A stretch of 64,000 nucleotides of DNA, taken from NCBI GenBank assembly GCA_000503195.1, contig AYSC01000009.1, positions 95 to 64,094 on the forward strand. The letters are read 5' to 3'. Position 1 is the first letter of the stretch; each line of letters starts with the position of its first letter. A model generated the notes under the pieces. That model was not told the DNA's origin and searched no databases. It saw only the letters and a list, made by a program, of their open reading frames with translations. Origin of the DNA: Blastomonas sp. CACIA14H2 (GTDB taxonomy: Bacteria; Pseudomonadota; Alphaproteobacteria; Sphingomonadales; Sphingomonadaceae). A program made the translations under genes and the position numbers. This document shows positions 8,947 through 16,537 of this stretch, one piece after another.

Positions 8947-9003
8947 AGGAATTTCTCAAGGATATTTCCTACACCCTGCGAATCGCTTATAGGAATATTC
9001 CTA
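8947..9003. promoter_or_regulatory. Palindromic operator pair in divergent S24 / small-gene promoter
   Basis: Two near-identical 12-bp palindromes, AGGATATTTCCT (8959-8970) and AGGAATATTCCT (8991-9002, extended to a perfect 14-bp palindrome at 8990-9003), are 32 bp apart, about three helical turns. A degraded third copy, AGGAATTTCT, is at 8947-8956. On the minus strand TTGAGA (8954-8959) and TATATG (8932-8937), 16 bp apart, form a plausible promoter for the repressor. The second site would block the plus-strand promoter region. Binding by the S24 protein is inferred. Confidence 0.65.
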
Positions 9004-9052
9004 CGATTAATCCGCGCGCCGTCCGCGCACCGAGACTCGAAGGAGAATGCCG

Positions 9053-9238
9053 ATGCCGCTGCTGCGCCTGGTCGAGAAATTCCTGCGCGAAACGGGCATG
9101 CCGCGCACCCGGTTCGGCCGCCTGTCGGCAGGCGATCCGCGCCTGGTCGACGACCTGCGGCGGGGTCGCGAACCGCGCAAGGCCTTGCGGAATCGGGTGG
9201 AACATTTCATGAACATCTACACAGAGGAGCAGGCATGA
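9053..9238 (+). CDS. Small Cro-like helix-turn-helix protein
   Basis: A 61-residue protein. The central MPRTRFGRLSAGDPRLVDDL segment looks like a short XRE/Cro-type helix-turn-helix, with a TxFGRLxxxDPRxVxDL pattern that I recall from small sphingomonad proteins, followed by a basic RRGREPR stretch. The start is placed at ATG 9053 because AGGAG (9041-9045) is seven bases upstream; the in-frame ATG at 9047 is only one base from it. Divergent from the CI-like S24 gene, it could be the Cro-like counterpart. Function is inferred from layout and pattern only. Confidence 0.65.
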   Translation: MPLLRLVEKFLRETGMPRTRFGRLSAGDPRLVDDLRRGREPRKALRNRVEHFMNIYTEEQA

Positions 9239-9567
9239 TCCATCAGAAGATTCGATACGACCCCGCCACCGCGCTGATCCGCGCAATCCTCACGCTTGCG
9301 CACGGCCAGGCACAGCTCGAGGAGCATCGCGGGACTGCCTGGGCCAGCGCAACCTTCACCGGCATGCGCCACGTGATGCGCGTGACGCTGACCGGGCGCG
9401 AGGGCGTTGCGACCGGCGAATGGCTGGCCAGCATGCTGCCCGAGCACGAGTTCCAGATCGCAGGCCATCTGGTCGCTGACATCGCCGTCAGCGCCATCTA
9501 CCGCCGCGAGGAAGGGACGCCCGCGATGACGCTGACCATAGAGGCGCTCACCGTCGAGGCAGATTGA
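9235..9567 (+). CDS. Conserved-looking hypothetical protein, 110 aa
   Basis: The ATG at 9235 overlaps the stop of the Cro-like gene (ATGA), and GGAG at 9226-9229 lies just upstream, so the two are translationally coupled. The 110-residue product begins MIHQKIRYDPATALIRAILT and shows alternating hydrophobic strands and a TFTGMRHVMRVTLTG motif. It has no signal peptide, membrane segment or domain I can name. Being co-expressed with a putative Cro-like regulator, it is the first effector candidate of that switch. Coding status is well supported by the overlap and codon pattern. Confidence 0.7.
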   Translation: MIHQKIRYDPATALIRAILTLAHGQAQLEEHRGTAWASATFTGMRHVMRVTLTGREGVATGEWLASMLPEHEFQIAGHLVADIAVSAIYRREEGTPAMTLTIEALTVEAD

Positions 9568-9579
9568 GCTGAAATCGCC

Positions 9580-10068
9580 TCAATCCTGCCAGCGCTCGCG
9601 GATCGCGGCGGCATTGGCGGCCAGGTCTGCACGCGAATAGCGCGATCGGTCCGAGGAAATGGCGTCCCTGTCGAAACCGGACAGGGTAATGGCCGGCGCG
9701 GCGCCGCGCGATTGCTGGGCCGCCCGCTCCAGCTGCTCGGCAAGCGCAGCGTCGAACAGCGCGAGCCCGCTGAACTCACGACCCACCAGCCCCAGTTCGC
9801 GGAAAAAATCGATGAGATAATAAGGCGTGATCGGCTGGTGCCGCTCGAGGGCCTGGGTGACCGTATTCCAGGTTTCTGCGGCATCACCGACCGGCACGCC
9901 GCCGCCCAGGTCGCGCAGCCCGAAATTGCCGGGAATGACCGCCGCGATCAGCGCGAGCGCATCGCCCCCGATCAGCGGGGCGATGGCAGAGACCAGCACC
10001 TCGGCCTTGCCGGGAAGGCTCGTCGGGGGCGGCTCGCCTCGCAAGCGGCGCAGCAGCCCCCGCAGCAA
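9580..10068 (-). CDS. Hypothetical protein at the end of the multiheme cluster
   Basis: A 162-residue protein of unknown function, probably starting at TTG 10068, three bases after the stop of the decaheme cytochrome gene and so likely translated as the last gene of that operon. No export signal or cysteine-histidine heme motif is present. Features are an Ala/Ile-rich first half (SAIAPLIGGDALALIAAVIP) and a mixed helical middle (ITPYYLIDFFRELGLVG). It is presumably cytoplasmic. An assembly or accessory role for the cluster is only a guess from position; the start codon is uncertain. Confidence 0.6.
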   Translation of the reverse strand: MLRGLLRRLRGEPPPTSLPGKAEVLVSAIAPLIGGDALALIAAVIPGNFGLRDLGGGVPVGDAAETWNTVTQALERHQPITPYYLIDFFRELGLVGREFSGLALFDAALAEQLERAAQQSRGAAPAITLSGFDRDAISSDRSRYSRADLAANAAAIRERWQD

Positions 10069-10071
10069 GCC

Positions 10072-13000
10072 TTACTGCCCCCGCGCGCTCAGCATCGCCG
10101 GACGCGGACCCAGCCAGTCGGCCATGGTCACGGTATCGCTGACCTTGTACGGACGGCCCGCCTTGTTGAGGAAGAGCTTCTCCATCTCGGTGCGGTTGAA
10201 GGGACGCGAGCCCAGGCGTCCGAAGATCGCCACCTGGCCACCCGATTCATCGACGCCGCGGTCACGATCGAGCCCCTTGGCCACCGCGATGGCGGGCGTC
10301 GGCGTCCGGGTCCACGCGATCAGCTCGGGCCTCGGATCGGGCGAGAAGCCGTAGAAATTGGGCTGGCTCGATGGCGAGGTCAGTTGCAGCACCTTCATCC
10401 CGTTGCGGCCATCGGCGACATAGGCGAACAGCGTCGCATTGGTCGATCCGACGATCACGTCCTCGGCATCGGTGAGCTGCCCCCCGGCATTGTAGCGCAT
10501 ATACTCGCGCGGCGCTTCGGGATTGGTGACATCGAGGATCACCAGACCGTCCTGCTTGGCGGCGACATAGGCGAAGGTGCGCGCGAGATAGAGCTTTCGC
10601 GCATCAGCCAGCCGCACCGTGCCCGAGGGCACCGCCACCGGCGCTTCCAGCCGCGTGATATCGAACAGCTTGATGCCCTCAGCATCGGTCACCCAGAGAT
10701 AGCGGAACTGCACCGCGCTCGCCCGCGCGTCGTTGAGCGGCAGCACCGCCATCAGCTGGGGATTGAGCTTGCTATAGTCATAGTCGCGCGGCGGATTGGG
10801 CGGGATCGGATCGGACAGGCGGACCACGACCAGCCCCGCATCCGCGGTGATATAGGCATAGTCGCCCGCCAGCGTGATGTGCCGCGCACCCTTCAGCACA
10901 TTGTCCGGGTTCCAGGTCAGCGTGCGCTTGAAGAAATTGTTGCGGAACTCGCCATCGGCCAGCGTGTCGATATTGACCGCGATCAGACCTTCGACGCTGT
11001 CGGTGACGAAGGCGTAGTGATAGACCGCGTGGAACGGCTGCTCCTGATTGGCCTCGCGCATTTCCGGCGTGTTGCGCGTCGGCGCAATCGGCTGGGTCGT
11101 CGCGATCGCCATGCAGGTCGCGTTGGTGGTCTTCACATGCGTGTCATGGCCCAGCGACGAGAACGGCGCGCGGATGATCCGCTCGGAAAAGCCCTTGTTG
11201 CCGATCGAGGCGATGTCATAGGCGCGGAAACCGCCCTTGCCTTCCGCGACGAACATGTATTCGCCGCGGTTCTGCAGGCAGTTTACCCGGCCATCGGTGC
11301 CTTGGACGACATTGGCGAATTCCTCGCGCGCCTGGGTTTCGCCCGACAGGCCGTCGCTGAAGATCGGGCCGCGCGTCCAGTTCTTGAGCTCGCGTCCGTT
11401 CTGCTCGACATGCTGCTTGTAATAATCGGGATAGGCATAGCGGTGCAGATAGGATCCGATCACCGCCTGCGGTTCGTCCCATTCGGTCACGCGCACCGCC
11501 TCGAACCCGCCCTCGAGCCCGAACCAGCTGTTGAGCCCGACAAAGTTGACGAAATTGGTGCCGAGCAGCAGCAGCTGCGACATCACCGCATTGTTATCGT
11601 TCGCCTCGCTCAGATGGCAGTCGGTGCACTGCTTGGTCTCGGTCTTGCGCACCGTGTGCGGGAAGTGCGGCGCAAAGGCCTGCGACGAGAAGCCGGGTGC
11701 CGAGATCGGCGGCTGCTGCACATAGATGCGTTCGCGGTTGATATTGGTCGAGGACAGGATCAGCGCCGAGGTCGAGCGGATCGGGGCGATGATATTGCCC
11801 TTGCTCGTCTGGTGGCGGCCGATCTGGAACATCTCGTCGCGCGCGACCTGCGGGTTGTAGGTCGCATAGTTGCGCGTCTCGTCTTCCTCGTACTTGTGGA
11901 CCTTGGCCTTCCAGTTGGCCTCGATCGGCAGGTGGCAGCCGCCGCACGAGGTCGTCCAGCTCAGATGGCAGGTGAAGCACGCCATCTTGTCGGTATCGTG
12001 CGCGCGGTTCTCCTTCGAGACCGCAAGCCCGAAGCCGTATTTGCCGGTTTCCGCTCCATCCTTGGCCATCAGCTTGGAGCGTGCAGCCTTGGGGTTGAAA
12101 TCGGGGCTGTCGGGATTGACCGCGTCCTTGACCAGGCTGACCTTCCACGACAGTTCGGGGTCGAGCACCGATCGCTGGATCAGCACCCGCCGTCCGGTCG
12201 CATCCTTCATCCACTCGAAGCGGCGCTGACCGTCGGGATTGCGGATCAGCGACAGGTTGTTGCCCTTCGGCCGCGCGGCGAGGTTCGAGGTGAACAGCGT
12301 GGGGTACGCATCCGCCGTGCCGTGGCAGTCCTTGCAGCCGATCTCGACAGCATTGGCGACCTCGCCATAGATTAGGCCGTTGCCGTGCCCGTCCTGGCTG
12401 AAATGGCAGTCGACGCACTGCATGCCGAGTTCGGCATGGATGTCCATCATGTGCACCGCCTTGCCCGGATTGGTGCCGACGGGCACGAACTTGCCCTCGC
12501 CCGCCTTGCGGAATTTCTCCGGATCGTCGGGCGAGACCATGTTCGCCGTGTCGGTACCCCAAGTCGCCATGTTGCCTTCCGCATCGAGCAGATTGCCCTT
12601 GCGGTCGCGCTTCAGGATCGCGCGGAAGTTCCAGCCATGGCCGTGATAGTCGGCAAACTGCGTGTCCTTGGCCTCGGTGTTGAGGTCATAGACGTTGCGC
12701 ACGAATTCGATGTCCGACCACAGGCCGCGCGGCGATGCGCCCTCGGGGTTGCGGTCGAGCGTCGCGCGCACTTCCTTGGCAGTGGGATAATGCTGCTTCT
12801 TGTAGATGCGCTGATAATCCTCTTCCGACATGCCCTCGGGCTTGGGCGCGCGGTTTTCCGGCCCCGGCCACAGCAGCGGTGCGTCGGATTCATAATCCCA
12901 CATCGTGTAGCCGAGATAGCTGTTCAGGAAGATGTTCGGCTGGTGCATATGGCAGTTCATGCACTGCGCGGTCGGGATCGCGCGGGTGAAGGCATGCTTG

Positions 13001-14349
13001 AGCGGGTGACCCTTTTCCTTGAACGCCGCCTTTTCGGCATGACCGGCCTTGGCGCCATGGCCATCGCCGCCGCCATGCGATGATCCATGCGCATCCGCGC
13101 CCTCGGCGAGCGTGGTGCCATGGTCACCGCCATGGCCGCCTGCCCCGCCATGCTCCTCGTGATGCTCGGCCGCGTCATAGTCGCCATAGCGACCGGGGCG
13201 CTTCTGGCCTTCGGTCAGGCTGTTGATCGTCGGGTCGTCGGTGATCGTCTGTCCGTCGCGACCATATTTGGCATAGACCAGGCTGTGGCGCGGTTCGCGG
13301 TCATTGGCATAGACGACATGGCACGCCGCGCAGCCCGAGGAGCGGTAGTCGCCCGGCTGGTCGTTGGTGCCCATCTGCCACAGGAACGGATCGTTCAAGC
13401 GGGTCTTGTGGATGTTCAGAACCGGAATCGCGACGCGCAGGCCGGTGCCGGGGCCGCGGTTCGACTGTTTGAGATCGGGACGGCCCGGCTCTTCCAGGCG
13501 CTGGATGATGCCGACGCTGTTGGGCAGGCCGATTTCCGGGAAGGTCGGGTTGATGTTGCGACCGCCGCGTTCGAACACGCGGAAGATGTCGCCCGGCGGA
13601 ATGATGTGCCAGGTCGGTAGCGGATACATGACCGGCAGCGCGCCACGCGCCTTTTCCGCCTCGGTCACGGTGCCGTGCGCTGCGCCCGGCTCGGTCGCGG
13701 CGGACTTGATCATCGCCGGCTTGCCGTCGCGGGTGAAGCTTTCCCCGAACATGTAGTTCTTGAAGGGCACGATGCCGTTATTATAGGCCGCGCCGCCCCA
13801 CAGCATCGCGCCGGTCGCCATCAGCGAGCGTTCGGACGCCTCGATGATCTCGATATGGCAGGCCCCGCAGGATTCGCGTACCACGCGATAGTCCGACGGG
13901 TTGACGAAGCGGATGAACTCGGGCGCTTCCTTGGCGAGCAAGGCATAGGAGCGCTGCGGGTTGGCCGAGCTCGGCCATTTCCACGCCACCGGATATTTGG
14001 GCAGGACATGGCTCTTCATCAGCGCGTCCTGATACGGCAGGCTGTCACGACCCCAGGCATTGTCGCCCATCACCGTGGCATCGCCGCCATGGCAATCGGT
14101 GCAGCCCAGCACCACGGCGGGCGATGCGTGCATCGTCTTGTGGTCGCTGGCGGTGTGGCAGCTCTGGCAGCCGACGCTCTTGGCATCGGCCTCGGCCCAT
14201 TCCTGGTTCTCGGGCGCGGGCGGCGTGAACGTGTACTTGACCTTTTGCGCCTTTTCCTTGCCCGAGGCGAGCAGCTGATCGGCGGGAAGCGCAGCGAAGG
14301 TGACGAGCAGCAGGCTCGCCAGCAGCAGCTTCCAGTTGAGGGCGGGCAT
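10072..14349 (-). CDS. Decaheme cytochrome c with C-terminal LVIVD-type propeller
   Basis: The 1425-residue exported protein starts at ATG 14349 with a signal peptide (about 1-29). Ten CXXCH heme c motifs lie at about residues 61, 83, 161, 340, 463, 645, 672, 791, 802 and 908. A linker at about 395-440 is extremely His/Gly-rich. Residues from about 1000 on contain LVIVD-like beta-propeller repeats (GLVVVRLSDP, GIKLFDITRL, GLVILDVTNPEAP, GMKVLQLTSP) and no heme motif. It is predicted to be a periplasmic or surface electron carrier or redox enzyme; substrate unknown. It follows the beta-barrel gene by 16 bp. I know no named family with this architecture. Confidence 0.88.
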   Translation of the reverse strand: MPALNWKLLLASLLLVTFAALPADQLLASGKEKAQKVKYTFTPPAPENQEWAEADAKSVGCQSCHTASDHKTMHASPAVVLGCTDCHGGDATVMGDNAWGRDSLPYQDALMKSHVLPKYPVAWKWPSSANPQRSYALLAKEAPEFIRFVNPSDYRVVRESCGACHIEIIEASERSLMATGAMLWGGAAYNNGIVPFKNYMFGESFTRDGKPAMIKSAATEPGAAHGTVTEAEKARGALPVMYPLPTWHIIPPGDIFRVFERGGRNINPTFPEIGLPNSVGIIQRLEEPGRPDLKQSNRGPGTGLRVAIPVLNIHKTRLNDPFLWQMGTNDQPGDYRSSGCAACHVVYANDREPRHSLVYAKYGRDGQTITDDPTINSLTEGQKRPGRYGDYDAAEHHEEHGGAGGHGGDHGTTLAEGADAHGSSHGGGDGHGAKAGHAEKAAFKEKGHPLKHAFTRAIPTAQCMNCHMHQPNIFLNSYLGYTMWDYESDAPLLWPGPENRAPKPEGMSEEDYQRIYKKQHYPTAKEVRATLDRNPEGASPRGLWSDIEFVRNVYDLNTEAKDTQFADYHGHGWNFRAILKRDRKGNLLDAEGNMATWGTDTANMVSPDDPEKFRKAGEGKFVPVGTNPGKAVHMMDIHAELGMQCVDCHFSQDGHGNGLIYGEVANAVEIGCKDCHGTADAYPTLFTSNLAARPKGNNLSLIRNPDGQRRFEWMKDATGRRVLIQRSVLDPELSWKVSLVKDAVNPDSPDFNPKAARSKLMAKDGAETGKYGFGLAVSKENRAHDTDKMACFTCHLSWTTSCGGCHLPIEANWKAKVHKYEEDETRNYATYNPQVARDEMFQIGRHQTSKGNIIAPIRSTSALILSSTNINRERIYVQQPPISAPGFSSQAFAPHFPHTVRKTETKQCTDCHLSEANDNNAVMSQLLLLGTNFVNFVGLNSWFGLEGGFEAVRVTEWDEPQAVIGSYLHRYAYPDYYKQHVEQNGRELKNWTRGPIFSDGLSGETQAREEFANVVQGTDGRVNCLQNRGEYMFVAEGKGGFRAYDIASIGNKGFSERIIRAPFSSLGHDTHVKTTNATCMAIATTQPIAPTRNTPEMREANQEQPFHAVYHYAFVTDSVEGLIAVNIDTLADGEFRNNFFKRTLTWNPDNVLKGARHITLAGDYAYITADAGLVVVRLSDPIPPNPPRDYDYSKLNPQLMAVLPLNDARASAVQFRYLWVTDAEGIKLFDITRLEAPVAVPSGTVRLADARKLYLARTFAYVAAKQDGLVILDVTNPEAPREYMRYNAGGQLTDAEDVIVGSTNATLFAYVADGRNGMKVLQLTSPSSQPNFYGFSPDPRPELIAWTRTPTPAIAVAKGLDRDRGVDESGGQVAIFGRLGSRPFNRTEMEKLFLNKAGRPYKVSDTVTMADWLGPRPAMLSARGQ

Positions 14350-14365
14350 AACGCCGCGCAGCCGG

Positions 14366-16537
14366 TCAGTACGCCAGGATCGCATTGAAAAGCACCGAAT
14401 AAAAGAGGTCTGACTTGCCCGATTGGGTGAACAGGTCGCGGAAGCCGCGCGAGGGATCGAAGATCGCGCCCGACAGGCGGAACACCAGATTCTGGTTGGC
14501 ATTGGGCCGCCAGATCGCCGCCGCCGAGACATCCCAGCCGATCGATGCCGGCACCGTGCCTTCCTGGCGCAGCGCCTCGATCGTGTCGGTCTTGTGGAAC
14601 CACAGATGGTTCACGTTCGCCGACAGCCGGGTCGTCGTGCTGAGATCAAAATCCGCACCCGCGCCGAGCAGCACTGTGCCCGGATTGTTGAAGTTCGACT
14701 GGCCCTGCTCCTTCGAGGAACGCAGGTTGTTGAGGATGCCGTTGCGGGTGTTGACGCCGACCGCGCGGCCGCCGCCGGCAAACGGGATCACCTGACGGAT
14801 CCAGTAGCTGGTGTCGGCGCCCGCAAAGATCGGGTTCTCGAAGATCGCGTCGAACCCGGCCTCGGTATCGTTATACGGATTGCCGTCGCCGCTGGCGAAC
14901 AGCCCCTGCAGCCGGAAGCGCGCCCAGTCATTGTCGTAGCTGACCTCGGCCGCACCGAAATAGCTGCGGATCTTGGCCTCGCGGCTGGTGAAGAAGCTGT
15001 TGCGGTCCTCGCCGAACGCGCCATAGGCTTGGCCGGTGATGTTGATCCGCCCGATACGACCGTCGATCGCGTAGCCGAGATACACGACATCATATTCGCG
15101 GCTGCGCAGGTCTCCGAGCAGCGCCGGGCGCACCGGGAAGCCGTTGTCGTCGATCTTGAGCTCGCGCCCGCCTTCGCGGTTCATGTTGTAGGTGACGGAA
15201 AGCTGGCTGGTCAGGCCGACCACCGGAAAGTCCTGACGATAGACGTTGGCGAAGAACACCCAGTCGTCGCGCGGGGTGTCGACCACGCTGTTCAGGCCCG
15301 AATTGGTATCCTTTTCGAGCCGCCAGAACGCCCCGAGATTGAACTGGAAGCGGTTGTTGTCGCGGTTGCCGAACAGGCGGATGCCGAGCTGGTTGTCCTG
15401 GAACAGGAAGCCGCGAAAATCGGCCTGCATCGGCTGGACACCCGCGCGCAGCGAGATGAAGTCGTAGCGCGAGCTGTCATACTGGCCGAGGTGATAGTCG
15501 ATAAACGCTTCCTGCACGCCGACGAAATGGTCGGTGCGGTGCGTCGGGCGCGAAGGCTCCACGAACAGGATGCGGCGTTCATTGACATCGACATAGTTAA
15601 CCTGCGCGGCGAGCACGAGGCGATATTCGATCGCGGGCGGCTTATACGCGGTCTCGCCCTTGAGCAGCGAGAAGCCCGCGATCACGGTCTGCGCGAGCAC
15701 CAGCGAATCCGCGCGACCGAACACGTCGAGGCTGCCCGGCCGCGCCGTGGTCTGCACACCGACCGGGGTCGGGAAGCTGCGCGGCTCGACCACGGTGTCC
15801 GACACCACATTGGCGATGAAGAACCAGTCGTCCTCCTTCAGGAAACTCGGGCGCTTGCCCTCCGGAAGCGGCCGGTCGCCCTTGAGCACGTTCTGGTGAT
15901 AGGGGTCGAGCTTCGAGCGGCAGACGTTCGACAGGTTCGGATACAGGCCGTAGATCGATTGGTCGCCGCCCCTGGTCGGGCAGAGCGACGTCACGATGCG
16001 CCAGCGGTCGGGTACCGGGAATTCGTCGGTGGGAAAGGCTTCGGGCGCGGGCGCGCGCACCGCACCGGGATTGTCCTGCGTCACCCGATCGGGCAGCTTC
16101 TTCTCCAGACCCGGGCGGCGGCGATCGTCGATCAACGCCTCGTCGGCATCGATCGTCTCGGTATCGGCGGCGGGCGGGGTCGGCAGCATCGCGCCCGGCG
16201 CGGGCGGCGCTTCCTGATCGGCAGTGAGCAGCAGTTCATCCTCGCCCATCCCCAGATCGAACAGGCCGGGATCGCCCATCCTGCGGGGCGAACTGAGCCG
16301 GTGCGGTGCAGGCGCAACGGTGAGGCGCGGCGCGACCGCGCTGGGCGCCGCCGGAACCTCCGCCTGCTCGGCCATCCGCGTCAGGGCGAGGCTGCGCCCC
16401 AGATCGGCGGCGACCAGCGCGGCAATCGCGGACTGCGGCCCCTGCTGGGCCACAGGCTCGAGGATGGGATCGCCGACCACATCGCCAGTCCCGGCGAAAG
16501 CCACGATCGGGATGAGGGCGACGAGCGGCACGGTCAT
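14366..16537 (-). CDS. Predicted outer-membrane beta-barrel of the multiheme cluster
   Basis: The 723-residue product has a signal peptide (about 1-16, ending AFA), a Pro/Ala/Asp-rich, probably disordered stretch to about 170, then a long region of alternating strands with repeated aromatic ends (SLRAGVQPMQADFRGFLFQD, FQFNLGAFWRLEKD). It ends in an aromatic residue (FNAILAY), as outer-membrane barrels do. It contains no CXXCH motif. Its ATG directly follows the TAG stop of the lipoprotein gene. By analogy with porin-cytochrome conduits it could house the neighbouring cytochromes, but it is not recognisably MtrB/PioB; this is inference. Confidence 0.72.
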   Translation of the reverse strand: MTVPLVALIPIVAFAGTGDVVGDPILEPVAQQGPQSAIAALVAADLGRSLALTRMAEQAEVPAAPSAVAPRLTVAPAPHRLSSPRRMGDPGLFDLGMGEDELLLTADQEAPPAPGAMLPTPPAADTETIDADEALIDDRRRPGLEKKLPDRVTQDNPGAVRAPAPEAFPTDEFPVPDRWRIVTSLCPTRGGDQSIYGLYPNLSNVCRSKLDPYHQNVLKGDRPLPEGKRPSFLKEDDWFFIANVVSDTVVEPRSFPTPVGVQTTARPGSLDVFGRADSLVLAQTVIAGFSLLKGETAYKPPAIEYRLVLAAQVNYVDVNERRILFVEPSRPTHRTDHFVGVQEAFIDYHLGQYDSSRYDFISLRAGVQPMQADFRGFLFQDNQLGIRLFGNRDNNRFQFNLGAFWRLEKDTNSGLNSVVDTPRDDWVFFANVYRQDFPVVGLTSQLSVTYNMNREGGRELKIDDNGFPVRPALLGDLRSREYDVVYLGYAIDGRIGRINITGQAYGAFGEDRNSFFTSREAKIRSYFGAAEVSYDNDWARFRLQGLFASGDGNPYNDTEAGFDAIFENPIFAGADTSYWIRQVIPFAGGGRAVGVNTRNGILNNLRSSKEQGQSNFNNPGTVLLGAGADFDLSTTTRLSANVNHLWFHKTDTIEALRQEGTVPASIGWDVSAAAIWRPNANQNLVFRLSGAIFDPSRGFRDLFTQSGKSDLFYSVLFNAILAY

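Noticed and set aside
8227-9567. Prophage remnant
   Set aside because: No integrase, terminase, capsid, tail or lysis genes, and no attachment-site repeats nearby.
9712-12375. 887-codon plus-strand open frame opposite the decaheme gene
   Set aside because: Same Arg/Asp/Gln-rich shadow composition. It lies antisense to the heme-motif and propeller-encoding frame.
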